Translations under genes and position numbers: made by a program | In this document: positions 54,020 through 62,798 of the stretch, in pieces | Layout: every line of letters begins with the position of its first letter | How positions within the stretch are numbered: the first letter of the stretch is position 1 | Origin: Streptomyces abyssalis | GTDB lineage: Bacteria > Actinomycetota > Actinomycetes > Streptomycetales > Streptomycetaceae | DNA: 64,000 nucleotides | Assembly: GCF_001751365.1 (NCBI RefSeq) | Contig: NZ_LJGT01000040.1 | Location: forward strand, 787,696 to 851,695 | Direction: 5' to 3' | The notes under the pieces: model-generated | Seen by the model: only the letters and a program-made list of their open reading frames with translations | Databases searched by the model: none | What the model was told of the DNA's origin: nothing

Positions 54020-54474
54020 GCGGACCGCCGGGAGCGGGGCCGGAAGCCGGGCCGGGCGCAGGACCGCGACCGGGACCGTCCGCTGCAGGGGTCCGGCTGG
54101 AAGTGTCCGAGCCGCTCGGTGACGGCGAGCTCAACGCCCTCTTCGCCGCCTCCTGGCCGCAGCACGGGCACACCGACTTCGCCGCCCGGCTGCGGCGCAG
54201 CCTGCTGTGGGTCGCCGCCTTCCGCGGCGACGAACTCGTCGGCTGGGTCAATGTCGTGGGCGACGGCGGGGTGCATGCCTTCGTGCTCGACACCACCGTT
54301 CACCCCTCGGTGCGGCGGCAGGGCGTCGGAGTGCGCCTGGTGCGCCGCGCGGCTGACGAGGCAGGGCGTGCAGGCGCCCGTTGGCTGCACGTCGACCACG
54401 GGGAGCACCTCACCGGCTTCTACGAGCGGTGCGGCTTCGCACCGACGGCGGCGGGGCTGCGGTGGCTGGGTTGA
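54016..54474 (+). CDS. GNAT-family N-acetyltransferase
   Basis: The 152-residue enzyme has a Pro/Gly-rich disordered start and then a GNAT fold: 'DTTVHPSVRRQGVGVRLVRR' includes the acetyl-CoA pyrophosphate loop (R/Q-x-x-G-x-G/A), and 'GFYERCGFAP' the closing strand. The substrate is unknown. It overlaps the kinase gene by ATGA, so the two are made together; such coupling suggests a modification linked to the signal, but could be chance operon structure. Confidence 0.87.
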   Translation: MSGPPGAGPEAGPGAGPRPGPSAAGVRLEVSEPLGDGELNALFAASWPQHGHTDFAARLRRSLLWVAAFRGDELVGWVNVVGDGGVHAFVLDTTVHPSVRRQGVGVRLVRRAADEAGRAGARWLHVDHGEHLTGFYERCGFAPTAAGLRWLG

Positions 54475-54523
54475 GCCCAGCTCTGCGGGGCGCATTGTCA
54501 GTGCCCGGCCGTAACGTTCGGCC

Positions 54524-55045
54524 ATGACCTGGACCACTCCCGAAGTGCAGCGCCCGGACCGCACGTACACGGCGGACGAGAGGACGGCGCTGGAGACCGC
54601 GCTGGATTTCCAGCGGGCGACATTCCTCCACAAGTGCGGCGGGCTGAACGGCGAGCAGCTCGTGATGCGGCCGGTCGGCCGGTCCACGCTCTCCCTGCTG
54701 GGCCTGGCCAGGCACCTGGCCGGTGTCGAACGCTGGTGGTTCCGCAACCACTTGGACGGCGAGAAGGACCTGCCGTGGATCTTCTTCACGGAGGACAACC
54801 TGGAGGGCGATTTCGACGACGGCACCGCGGAGAGCGCCCGCGGCGACTTCGAGATCTACGAGCGTGAGGTCGCGGCGGCGCGTGCCGCCGCCGCCCGGCA
54901 TTCGCTGGACGACACCTTCCGCCGCCCGAAGGGCCAGGTCCAGGACCTGCGCTGTCTGTTCCTCTACATGACGGAGGAGTACGCACGTCACAACGGCCAC
55001 GCGGACCTGGTACGGGAGCACATCGACGGCCGCACGGGGGACTGA
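54524..55045 (+). CDS. DinB/DUF664-family protein
   Basis: The 173-residue protein has the four-helix DinB fold with the metal-binding histidines in 'LARHLAGVERWWFRNH' and 'TEEYARHNGHADLVREH'. This branch (DUF664, mycothiol-transferase-like) is large in Streptomyces and is thought to transfer or remove mycothiol from drugs or metabolites. The ATG at 54524 lies 50 bp after the GNAT gene, probably still in the same transcript. Which substrate it serves is not known. Confidence 0.88.
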   Translation: MTWTTPEVQRPDRTYTADERTALETALDFQRATFLHKCGGLNGEQLVMRPVGRSTLSLLGLARHLAGVERWWFRNHLDGEKDLPWIFFTEDNLEGDFDDGTAESARGDFEIYEREVAAARAAAARHSLDDTFRRPKGQVQDLRCLFLYMTEEYARHNGHADLVREHIDGRTGD

Positions 55046-55388
55046 CGCGCGGCCGCCGCCACACGCCTGCCCGCCCTCTACGGCACCGCTCGTCCGGCAC
55101 GGCCCGTCCGGCACGGCTAGTACGCACGGCCCGTCCGGCTCCGGGCTCCGCCCGGGGGCTCCCCGGGCCCGGCGCCCGCCACGCGGCCGGTGCCGGTGTC
55201 GCCGCCGGTGCCGGCGCGCGGCCGCGGCACCGCTGCGCGGCGGACGCCACCAGGCCGTAGGCCCGGTCGCAACGGACCGCCGGTCAGGGGAAGTTCGGCC
55301 GGGTACGCCGACGCCCGGCCCGAGCCCCGAGCCCGAGCAACGAGCCCGGCACCGGTTCACACCGGCCCGGCCACTCGCCGGGGACGGC
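55046..55388. other. Intergenic space of GC-rich low complexity
   Basis: The 343 bases lie between convergent genes. They contain iterations of CGTCCGGCACGGC (from 55088 to about 55140) and GGTGCCGG words but no open frame with plausible protein sequence, no clean terminator hairpin and no RNA gene that I recognise. Confidence 0.5.
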
Positions 55389-57173
55389 TCAGTGCAGTGC
55401 CGCCACGCGTTCGCGGTATCCCCGTACCGGTGCGGCGTCCCTGTAGGGCTCCAGCCGCCGCTCGAAGTCCCGTACGTACTCGTGCGCGCGTACCGACCGC
55501 ATCTCCGCCGCCTGCTGCGCCGCCTCGGCGGCCAGCGCGCACGCCTGCTCGACCTCGCCGAGCCCCAGCCGCGCCGTCGCCAGCACCACCCGGCAGAAGA
55601 GGCGGCTGCGCGCGAACCCCGTGCCGCGCAGCTGCAGTGAGCGCTCCGCGTGCTGCGCCGCCGCCCGGTACTGCTGAAGGTCCCGGTGGCAGTGCCCGCT
55701 CTCGTCCGCCAGCTGCGCCTCGTCGAAGAGGCGTGCCCAAGGCGGCACGTCCTCACCGGACTTCGCCGCCTCCAGCGCCCGCTCGGCGCGCGCCAGCGAC
55801 GACGTGCACGCACGTACCTCGCCGAGCACTCCGTGTCCGCGTGCCTCCGCCGCATGCAGCAGTGCCTGCACGAGCGGCGGGGCCGTGCTGCCCACGCCCT
55901 GCTGCGCCACGCGCGCCAGCTGCACCGCCTCCCGGCCGTGCCCCAGATACACCGCCTGCCTGCTCATCGTCACCAGCACATAGCTGCCGTACGCCCGGTC
56001 GCCGGCCGCCTGTGCGAGGCGCAGCGCCTGCACGAAGTAGCGCTGGGCCAGCCCGTGCGCAGCGATGTCGTACGACGTCCAGCCGGCGAGCCGCGTCAGG
56101 TCGGCGGCGGCGCCGAAGAGCCGCCGGCCCAGCTGCTCCCCGTAGACGCCGCGCAGCATCGGCTCCGCCTCGTGTTCCAGGTAGCGCACCAGGGCCTGGC
56201 GGGCGTGACCGCCGCCGTAAGCATGGTCGAGGGCGCGGAAGAGTTCCCCGACGGAGCGCAGAGCGTTGACGTCGCCGACGGAGACCCGTTGGCCGGGGCC
56301 GCGCTCCGTGCGGTCCGGACGTTCGGCGGACCGCACTGCTCCCGCGGCGCCGGCGGCGGCCCGCGTCAGGTGACCCGCGGGCGTGAGGCCGCCTCCGCCC
56401 GCACGGAGGCCGCCCGGCCCAGGCGCCGGACCGCGCACCTGGGAGGGCACCCGGGCGCCCGCGACGCCGTGCCGCGCCGCCGCACCCGCGGTGCCGGGCC
56501 TGCCGAGGCCGCCCGTGAAGCCGTCCGGACCGGCGCCCGGTCCGGCGGAGCCCGGCCCCCCGTCGGGGTCGACTCCCCGGGCGACCCGCTCGTCGGGGCG
56601 CCCGATCAGCCAGTCACGGCTGGGCACGACCAGCCCGGCAGGGGTGAAGGCGATCTTCCGCAGCTCCGCGTGGCTGCCCGAGTCCTTGCGCCACAGCCCG
56701 CTGACGATGTCCACTGCCTCGGACGGCGTCGCGGCGAACTCCAGCCCCGCATACACCGGCGCGCACGCGTCCAGGCCCAGATCCTGAGCGGTCAGGCGCC
56801 TGCCGAGGCGGCGGGTGAAGACCTCCGCGATGAGCGCGGGTGTCGTGCCGCGCGGCTGCTGGCCCCGCAGCCAGCGCGTGACGGACGTCTTGTCGTAGCG
56901 CAGGTCGAGACCGTGCTCCAGGCCCAACTGGTCCACGCGCCGGGCCAGTCCGGCATTGGAGAAGCCGGCTTCCGCGATGAGCGCGGAGAGTTGACGGTTG
57001 GGCACGCGCTGCGCCGAGGACTGCGCCGTCGGCTGTGGCGAGGACTGCGCCGAGGACTGCGACGAGGACACTGCGGACGGAGAGGACGCCGCGGACCGGC
57101 CCGGAGCCGGCGAGGACTGGCTGGGGGAGGGGGAGGACTGGGCGGCGGAGTCCCCGGAACGTTCGGTGGTCAT
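55389..57173 (-). CDS. Large regulator with N-terminal HTH-like region and TPR-like repeats
   Basis: The 594-residue protein looks like the NsdA/NsdB-type regulators of Streptomyces. Residues ~55-130 ('ALIAEAGFSNAGLARRVDQL', 'RYDKTSVTRWLRGQQPRGTT') resemble a divergent XRE helix-turn-helix, a Gly/Pro-rich linker spans ~190-290, and helical TPR-like repeats cover the rest ('ARAERALEAAKSGEDVPPWA'). It begins with a Ser/Gln-rich stretch ('SSQSSAQSSPQPTAQSSAQ') from a repeated DNA word. Relatives influence sporulation and antibiotic timing, a role only inferred here. The ATG at 57173 has AGGAG twelve bases before it, rather far; no better start is visible. It is divergent from lipB. Confidence 0.86.
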   Translation of the reverse strand: MTTERSGDSAAQSSPSPSQSSPAPGRSAASSPSAVSSSQSSAQSSPQPTAQSSAQRVPNRQLSALIAEAGFSNAGLARRVDQLGLEHGLDLRYDKTSVTRWLRGQQPRGTTPALIAEVFTRRLGRRLTAQDLGLDACAPVYAGLEFAATPSEAVDIVSGLWRKDSGSHAELRKIAFTPAGLVVPSRDWLIGRPDERVARGVDPDGGPGSAGPGAGPDGFTGGLGRPGTAGAAARHGVAGARVPSQVRGPAPGPGGLRAGGGGLTPAGHLTRAAAGAAGAVRSAERPDRTERGPGQRVSVGDVNALRSVGELFRALDHAYGGGHARQALVRYLEHEAEPMLRGVYGEQLGRRLFGAAADLTRLAGWTSYDIAAHGLAQRYFVQALRLAQAAGDRAYGSYVLVTMSRQAVYLGHGREAVQLARVAQQGVGSTAPPLVQALLHAAEARGHGVLGEVRACTSSLARAERALEAAKSGEDVPPWARLFDEAQLADESGHCHRDLQQYRAAAQHAERSLQLRGTGFARSRLFCRVVLATARLGLGEVEQACALAAEAAQQAAEMRSVRAHEYVRDFERRLEPYRDAAPVRGYRERVAALH

Positions 57174-57450
57174 CAGCTTTACGGGCTCCTGAGCTGCGGC
57201 TTGCTGCAGGCGCCGTGGCACCCTGCGGAACGGCGCGAACTTAGCGGCCCTGCCCAGGCCACTTGCCCGCTTCGCTGCCCTTTTCATCCATACGTGTGAG
57301 GAGGTGCCCGGCTGCCGGGAAGGGCCGCCGCGGCCGTACAGTTTTCTCCAGGGCGGGTCCCGCGCGACCCGTCCCGCACAGGCCGGCCACCCCCGCGGGG
57401 ACCGGCCGCCCCGGCACAGCCCGTGCCGGCGGCACGAAATTGGAGGAGCC

Positions 57451-58245
57451 GTGAGCGAGCTGCGCTTTGTCCGTCTGGGATTCGGCGCCGGAGCCGTGGG
57501 TTACGAAGAGGCGTGGCAGGAGCAGCGCCGCGTGCACGCGGCCCGCTTCGCGGACGAGATCCCCGACACCTGTCTGCTGCTGGAGCACACTCCCGTCTTC
57601 ACGGCGGGCCGCCGCACCGAGCCGAGCGAGCGGCCCGTGGACGGCACCCCCGTCGTCGACGTCGACCGCGGCGGGAAGATCACCTGGCACGGTCCGGGGC
57701 AGCTCGTCGGCTATCCCATCCTGAAGCTGCCGCGGCCGGTCGACGTGATCGCCCACGTACGGAGGCTGGAAGAGGCCATGATCCGCACCTGCGCCGACTT
57801 CGGTCTGCACACCACGCGGATCGAGGGCCGCAGCGGCGCATGGGTCCTCGGCGACGCCGCGGCCCGGCCGGGCAAGGATCTCGGCGGCCTCTCGCTCGAC
57901 TTCGACCCGCACGCGGACGCACGCGAAGACGACGAGTACGACGCCCGGCTCCAAGGCCCCGAGTACGCCCCCTCCAACGCGGGCCAGCGCGGTGAGGACC
58001 GCAAGATCGGCGCGATCGGCGTCCGCGTGGCGAAGGGAGTGACCATGCACGGGTTCGCGCTCAACTGCGACCCGGACAACACCTGGTTCGACCGCATCGT
58101 CCCCTGCGGCATCCGCGACGCGGGTGTGACGTCGCTCTCCAACGAGCTGGCACACGGCGTGCCGGTGGCCGACGTGCTGCCCGTCATGGAGAAGCACCTG
58201 CGCGAGGTGCTGGAGTCGTCCGAGCCGCTGCCGCGCGCCGTGTGA
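57451..58245 (+). CDS. lipB: Octanoyl-[ACP]:protein octanoyltransferase
   Basis: LipB moves octanoate from acyl-carrier protein to lipoyl domains, the first step of lipoate synthesis. The 264-residue enzyme has 'GGKITWHGPGQLVGYPI' (substrate pocket), the catalytic Lys185 in 'RKIGAIGVRV' and Cys219 in 'IVPCGI'. Between 'GAWVLGD' (~130) and the lysine motif is a ~45-residue acidic insert absent from E. coli LipB but usual in Streptomyces. The start is GTG 57451 with GGAGGAG directly upstream. lipA follows at 160 bp, and both supply lipoyl groups to pyruvate dehydrogenase and relatives. Confidence 0.96.
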   Translation: MSELRFVRLGFGAGAVGYEEAWQEQRRVHAARFADEIPDTCLLLEHTPVFTAGRRTEPSERPVDGTPVVDVDRGGKITWHGPGQLVGYPILKLPRPVDVIAHVRRLEEAMIRTCADFGLHTTRIEGRSGAWVLGDAAARPGKDLGGLSLDFDPHADAREDDEYDARLQGPEYAPSNAGQRGEDRKIGAIGVRVAKGVTMHGFALNCDPDNTWFDRIVPCGIRDAGVTSLSNELAHGVPVADVLPVMEKHLREVLESSEPLPRAV

Positions 58246-58405
58246 GCCGCCGCCTGCGCCCCGGCTCCACCCGGATCCCCGCCCGAGGTCGCGCCCGCAC
58301 AGGACCGCGCCCTGCGTCTGTGAGGCCACCGGCGGTGGGAGGCACGGGAGCGGTGGGCGTACCCTGAAGTTCGCCGAGGAATCGAAAGTACGTAGGGAGC
58401 CGGAC

Positions 58406-59344
58406 GTGTCCGCTGTCGCACCCGACGGTCGCAAAATGCTCCGCCTTGAAGTCCGCAACAGCCAGACCCCCATCGAGCGCAAGCCCGAATGGATCAAGAC
58501 CCGGGCGAAGATGGGCCCCGAGTACAACGCGCTGCAGGACCTGGTCAAGCGCGAGGGGCTGCACACGGTGTGCCAGGAAGCCGGCTGCCCGAACATCTTC
58601 GAATGCTGGGAGGACCGCGAAGCGACCTTCCTCATCGGCGGCGAACAGTGCACCCGCCGCTGCGACTTCTGCCAGATCGACACCGGCAGGCCCGCCGAGC
58701 TCGACCGTGACGAGCCGCGCCGCGTCGCCGAGTCCGTCGAGCAGATGCAGCTGCGCTACGCGACGATCACCGGCGTCGCCCGCGACGACCTGGACGACGG
58801 CGGCGCCTGGCTCTACGCCGAAACCGTGCGGCAGATCCACGAGTTGATGCCCGACACCGGCGTCGAGCTGCTCATCCCCGACTTCAACGCCGTACCGGAG
58901 CAGCTCGCCGAGGTCTTCTCCTCGCGCCCCGAGGTGCTCGCGCACAACGTGGAGACCGTGCCGCGCATCTTCAAGCGCATCCGCCCGGCCTTCCGGTACG
59001 AGCGCTCGCTCGAAGTGATCACCCGGGCCCGCGAGGACGGCCTGGTCACGAAGTCCAACCTCATCCTCGGCATGGGCGAGACGCGCGAAGAGGTCAGCGA
59101 GGCGCTGCGCGACCTGCACGGCGCAGGCTGCGAACTCATCACGATCACCCAGTACTTGAGGCCTTCCGCCCGCCATCACCCCGTCGAGCGCTGGGTGAAG
59201 CCGCAGGAGTTCGTCGAACTCCAGCAGGAGGCCGAGGAGATCGGCTTCGCGGGCGTCATGTCCGGGCCGCTGGTGCGCTCTTCGTACCGTGCGGGCCGTC
59301 TGTACAAGCAGGCGATCGAGGCGCGTGACGCCCGGGCGGCGTGA
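58406..59344 (+). CDS. lipA: Lipoyl synthase
   Basis: LipA is a radical-SAM enzyme that inserts two sulphurs into protein-bound octanoate. The 312-residue protein has both clusters: the auxiliary [4Fe-4S] site with Cys56, Cys61 and Cys67 ('CQEAGCPNIFEC') and the SAM cluster CX3CX2C at Cys82, Cys86 and Cys89 ('QCTRRCDFCQ'). The C-terminal 'GVMSGPLVRSSYRAGRLYKQ' holds the conserved serine ligand. The start is GTG at 58406 with GGGAG upstream. One difference is 'GVARDDLDDGGAW' where many enzymes have 'TSVDRDDL'-like spacing; the motif is nevertheless complete. Confidence 0.97.
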   Translation: MSAVAPDGRKMLRLEVRNSQTPIERKPEWIKTRAKMGPEYNALQDLVKREGLHTVCQEAGCPNIFECWEDREATFLIGGEQCTRRCDFCQIDTGRPAELDRDEPRRVAESVEQMQLRYATITGVARDDLDDGGAWLYAETVRQIHELMPDTGVELLIPDFNAVPEQLAEVFSSRPEVLAHNVETVPRIFKRIRPAFRYERSLEVITRAREDGLVTKSNLILGMGETREEVSEALRDLHGAGCELITITQYLRPSARHHPVERWVKPQEFVELQQEAEEIGFAGVMSGPLVRSSYRAGRLYKQAIEARDARAA

Positions 59345-59513
59345 CCGGGACCACTCCGTGACGGGGGCTGCGGCGTGACGTTGGCCGCATCGGCTTTCGC
59401 GGCCTTTGACCCGCTCGTCATCCGCTGGTAACACCTAACGGTGACGATGGCTGTACATACCGTTCACGACATCCCGTTCACGGCAGCCACGTGACTCACG
59501 GAGGGGAACCGTC

Positions 59514-59693
59514 TTGCGGACCACGCTGCGCGCGCTGGAAAGCTTCGAGAGCCTGCTGATGGGCAGGGGCCACCGGACAGCATGCCGAAACGCCTGGACA
59601 GCGGTCCTCGAGGACCGCCGCCGGGCCACGGCACGCACCGAGGCCCAGCGAGTACTGGAGGCCGCGGCGGAGCGAAGGCCGGCCGCCACGTAA
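59514..59693 (+). CDS. 59-residue conserved hypothetical protein, TTG start
   Basis: A short gene begins with TTG at 59514, seven bases after the strong site GGAGGGGA, and ends TAA at 59691-59693. It encodes 'MRTTLRALESFESLLMGRGH' followed by an Arg/Ala-rich helix. It lies 10 bp before the DUF4191 gene, in the same place where I recall S. coelicolor having a ~60-residue hypothetical (SCO2195). Codon third positions are G/C. The high charge suggests a nucleic-acid or protein-binding helix. No function is known. Its rare start codon makes it easy to miss. Confidence 0.72.
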   Translation: MRTTLRALESFESLLMGRGHRTACRNAWTAVLEDRRRATARTEAQRVLEAAAERRPAAT

Positions 59694-59703
59694 ACTTCCC
59701 CGC

Positions 59704-60396
59704 ATGGCGAGGAAGGAAGACTCCGAGAACAACCCGGGGCGGCTCAAGCAGATCGCTCTGACGTACAAGATGACCCGGCGTGCCGACCGGAAGATCGGCC
59801 TGATCCTGGCCGGCGTGGGGCTTGTCACCTTCGGTGTACTCCTCGCCGTCGGCTTCCTGATCGGTCATCCGGTCTACGCCGGAATCCTGGGCGTGATGCT
59901 GGCCCTGCTGGCGATGGCGATCATCTTCGGGCGCCGGGCCGAGCGGGCCGCCTTCGGGCAGATGGAGGGACAGCCGGGCGCCGCGGCGGCCGTGCTGGAG
60001 AACATCGGCAAGGGCTGGACGATCACGCCTGCCGTCGCGATGAACCGCAGCCAGGACGTCGTCCACAGAGCCGTGGGGCGCGCAGGCATCGTCCTCGTGG
60101 GCGAAGGCAACCCCAACCGGCTGCGGTCGCTGCTGGCCTCCGAGAAGAAGCGCATGGCCCGCGTCGTCTCGGACGTGCCCGTGCACGACTTCATCGTGGG
60201 CGATGACGAAGGCCAGGTGGAGCTGAAGAAGCTGCGCACCAAGCTGCTGAAGCTGCCGCGCGTGCAGACGGGCCCGCAGACCACGCAGGTCAACGACCGG
60301 CTGCGCGCGATGGGCGACCTGATGAGCAACATGCCGATCCCGAAGGGCCCGATGCCGAAGGGCATGCGGATGCCGCGGGGCCAGGGCGGTCGCTGA
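59704..60396 (+). CDS. DUF4191 membrane protein
   Basis: The 230-residue protein has two spans at residues 33-52 and 58-77 ('IGLILAGVGLVTFGVLLAVG', 'VYAGILGVMLALLAMAIIFG') and a cytoplasmic domain of ~150 residues starting 'RRAERAAFGQMEGQPGAAAA'. It ends in a Pro/Met/Lys-rich tail ('KGPMPKGMRMPRGQGGR'). DUF4191 proteins accompany lipA in many actinobacteria. The role is unknown; a link to lipoylation or the RDD neighbour is only positional. The ATG at 59704 lies directly after the small gene. Confidence 0.9.
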   Translation: MARKEDSENNPGRLKQIALTYKMTRRADRKIGLILAGVGLVTFGVLLAVGFLIGHPVYAGILGVMLALLAMAIIFGRRAERAAFGQMEGQPGAAAAVLENIGKGWTITPAVAMNRSQDVVHRAVGRAGIVLVGEGNPNRLRSLLASEKKRMARVVSDVPVHDFIVGDDEGQVELKKLRTKLLKLPRVQTGPQTTQVNDRLRAMGDLMSNMPIPKGPMPKGMRMPRGQGGR

Positions 60397-60413
60397 ACAC
60401 TGCCGCGACGGGC

Positions 60414-60440
60414 GGGCCTGCCGGCGCGGCCGGCGGGCCC
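60414..60440. terminator. Hairpin between convergent DUF4191 and RDD genes
   Basis: GGGCCTGCCGGC pairs with GCCGGCGGGCCC over 12 bp (one G-T pair) around GCG, 18 bases after the DUF4191 stop. It can serve both directions. Confidence 0.75.
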
Positions 60441-60559
60441 GACGGTCCGCGGTACCGGCGGTCCGGGCCTCGAAGCCGTAGGTGGACGTGCGCCGCCCGC
60501 GTCCGCAGCCGTATCCCGTAGGGGTGCCCGGGTCCGCGTCCGGGCGTCCGGGGTGCTGC

Positions 60560-61030
60560 CTACATCCGCACTTGGACGGTGCCGGAGAGCCGGTCGTGCA
60601 GGCCGCGTCCGTCGCGGTCCCATACCAGCGCCGGCACGGCCAGCCCCAGCAGGGCCGTACGCACGGCCACCCGCCACAGCGCCGGCCGGCCCAGACCCTC
60701 GACGGTCACCACGCGCAGCCTCAGCAGCCGTTTGCCCGGGGTGCTGCCGACGGTGCCGACCGTCAGCAGACTCATCACGAGGAACACCGCCAGCGCCCAG
60801 TTGTCGGCGCTGCTCAGGTCACCGCCCGCGAACAGTCCGTACGCGATCAGCACGGAGACCGCCCAGTCGCTGAACAGCGCACCCAGACGGCGCCCCACCG
60901 GCGCGATCGAGCGGGGCCCCTCCGCGGGCAGCCCCAGCCTCTCACCCCGGTGGCCGAAGTCCGCCCCCATGTCCTCGGCCGCGGCGCGGGGGCCGGACAG
61001 CCATGAGCCGATGGCATCCCTGTTGTTCAC
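60560..61030 (-). CDS. RDD-family membrane protein
   Basis: The 156-residue protein starts at GTG 61030 ('VNNRDAIGSWLSGPRAAAED'). 'PVGRRLGALFSDWAVSVLIA' contains the Arg-Asp positions that name the family (the last Asp in 'SDWAV'), 'STPGKRLLRLRVV' is the cytoplasmic loop motif, and two to three spans follow. Proteins of this type may be cation/proton antiporters, but most are uncharacterised. It is divergent from glnA; the GlnR box and promoter region lie between. Longer frames upstream overlap the GlnR site and are less likely. Confidence 0.85.
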   Translation of the reverse strand: MNNRDAIGSWLSGPRAAAEDMGADFGHRGERLGLPAEGPRSIAPVGRRLGALFSDWAVSVLIAYGLFAGGDLSSADNWALAVFLVMSLLTVGTVGSTPGKRLLRLRVVTVEGLGRPALWRVAVRTALLGLAVPALVWDRDGRGLHDRLSGTVQVRM

Positions 61031-61096
61031 AGGACAACGGTATCGCGCGCGGAAATGACCTTGTTCGCAGGTCATCGGACACGGGCAGGGCACTGG

Positions 61097-61134
61097 TTAA
61101 CATCAGCGAAACAACTGGGTCACGCTTGAGAAAT
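61097..61134 (+). promoter_or_regulatory. GlnR-binding site of glnA
   Basis: The sequence fits the GlnR a/b double site: TTAAC (61097-61101), six bases, GAAAC (61108-61112), six bases, GTCAC (61119-61123), six bases, GAAAT (61130-61134). The phase is exactly 11 bp throughout. GlnR is the nitrogen regulator that activates glnA in Streptomyces when nitrogen is short. Confidence 0.92.
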
Positions 61135-61231
61135 CGTGCCTGCCTATCGTCGGCCACAGCGCGTGCCCACCCGCACCGGCCCGCGCCCCGAGCAATTCCC
61201 GTCCCTCCGCGGCGGGACTAGGAGGAAATGG

Positions 61232-62647
61232 ATGTTCCAGAACGCCGCCGAGGCCAAGAAATTCATCGCGGACAACGACGTGAAGTTCATCGACGTCAGG
61301 TTCTGCGACCTGCCGGGAATCATGCAGCACTTCACGGTCCCGGCCGATTCCTTCGACCCGGACGAGAGCCTGATGTTCGACGGTTCCTCGATCCGCGGCT
61401 TCCAGGCCATCCACGAGTCGGACATGGCGCTCGTCCCCGACCTGAGCACGGCCCGGCTGGACCCGTTCCGCTCCGAGAAGCACCTCAACATCAACTTCTT
61501 CATCCACGACCCGATCACCGGCGAGCAGTACAGCCGTGACCCGCGGAACGTGGCGAAGAAGGCCGAGGCGTACCTCGCGTCCTCCGGCATCGCCGACACC
61601 GCGTTCTTCGGTCCCGAGGCGGAGTTCTACGTATTCGACGACGTGCGCTTCGAGACCAAGGCCAACGCCGGCTACTACCACATCGACTCCGAGGCCGGCG
61701 CCTGGAACACCGGCACTATCGAGGACGGCGGCAACCGCGGCTACAAGGTCCGCTACAAGGGCGGCTATTTCCCCGCCCCGCCCGTCGACCACTTCGCGGA
61801 CCTGCGTGCCGAGATCTCCCTGGAGCTGGGCAAGGCCGGACTCCAGGTCGAGCGCCAGCACCACGAGGTGGGCACCGCCGGACAGGCCGAGATCAACTAC
61901 AAGTTCAACACGCTGCTCGCCGCCGCCGACGACCTGATGCTCTTCAAGTACGTCGTGAAGAACACCGCCTGGCGCAACGGCAAGACCGCCACGTTCATGC
62001 CCAAGCCGATCTTCGGTGACAACGGCTCCGGCATGCACGTCCACCAGTCGCTGTGGAACGAGGGCTCCCCGCTCTTCTACGACGAGCAGGGCTACGCGGG
62101 CCTGTCCGACATCGCCCGCTACTACATCGGCGGCATCCTCAAGCACGCCCCGTCGCTGCTGGCCTTCACCAACCCGACGGTGAACTCCTACCACCGTCTG
62201 GTCCCGGGCTTCGAGGCGCCGGTCAACCTGGTCTACTCGCAGCGCAACCGCTCCGCCGCGATGCGCATCCCGATCACGGGCTCCAACCCGAAGGCGAAGC
62301 GCGTGGAGTTCCGCGCTCCCGACCCGTCCTCGAACCCGTATCTGGCCTTCTCGGCGCTGATGATGGCGGGCCTCGACGGCGTCAAGAACAAGATCGAGCC
62401 GGCCGAGCCGATCGACAAGGACCTCTACGAGCTGGCCCCCGAGGAGCACGCGGGCGTGCCGCAGGTCCCGACCTCCCTCCCCGCGGTCCTCGACGCCTTG
62501 GAGGCGGACAACGAGTACCTCCAGGCGGGCGGTGTCTTCACGGCCGACCTGATCGACACCTGGATCGAGTACAAGCGCGAGAACGAGATCGCCCCGATGC
62601 AACTGCGGCCGCACCCGCACGAGTTCGAGCTGTACTTCGATATCTAG
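61232..62647 (+). CDS. glnA: Glutamine synthetase I
   Basis: GlnA makes glutamine from glutamate, ammonia and ATP as a dodecamer. The 471-residue enzyme shows 'DSFDPDESLMFDGSSIRGFQ', metal sites in 'FFGPEAEFYVFDDVRF' and 'GLQVERQHHEVGTAGQAEIN', 'GDNGSGMHVHQSLW', 'NRSAAMRIPI' and 'VEFRAPDPSSNPYLAFSAL'. Tyr399 in 'IDKDLYELAPEE' is the residue GlnE adenylylates, which GlnA2 lacks. The ATG at 61232 follows AGGAGG; a preceding ATG at 61228 is out of frame. It is transcribed from a region with a complete GlnR site and ends at a strong terminator. Confidence 0.98.
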   Translation: MFQNAAEAKKFIADNDVKFIDVRFCDLPGIMQHFTVPADSFDPDESLMFDGSSIRGFQAIHESDMALVPDLSTARLDPFRSEKHLNINFFIHDPITGEQYSRDPRNVAKKAEAYLASSGIADTAFFGPEAEFYVFDDVRFETKANAGYYHIDSEAGAWNTGTIEDGGNRGYKVRYKGGYFPAPPVDHFADLRAEISLELGKAGLQVERQHHEVGTAGQAEINYKFNTLLAAADDLMLFKYVVKNTAWRNGKTATFMPKPIFGDNGSGMHVHQSLWNEGSPLFYDEQGYAGLSDIARYYIGGILKHAPSLLAFTNPTVNSYHRLVPGFEAPVNLVYSQRNRSAAMRIPITGSNPKAKRVEFRAPDPSSNPYLAFSALMMAGLDGVKNKIEPAEPIDKDLYELAPEEHAGVPQVPTSLPAVLDALEADNEYLQAGGVFTADLIDTWIEYKRENEIAPMQLRPHPHEFELYFDI

Positions 62648-62688
62648 GAAGGGGGCCGGTCGACCGGCCTTCGACGCTGCGTGGTTTC

Positions 62689-62732
62689 GGTGGCCCGCGG
62701 AAGCGCCTTTCCGGCGTCTTCCGCGGGCCACC
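62689..62732. terminator. Terminator after glnA
   Basis: GGTGGCCCGCGGAAG (62689-62703) pairs perfectly with CTTCCGCGGGCCACC (62718-62732), a 15-bp stem. The palindrome GGCCGGTCGACCGGCC (62654-62669) directly after the glnA stop may form a second hairpin. Confidence 0.92.
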
Positions 62733-62798
62733 GCCTGTTTCCACCCTCATGTGCACCGGATGTGCACCGGGCGCCGGATCGGCTGACGGGTCAGGTCA

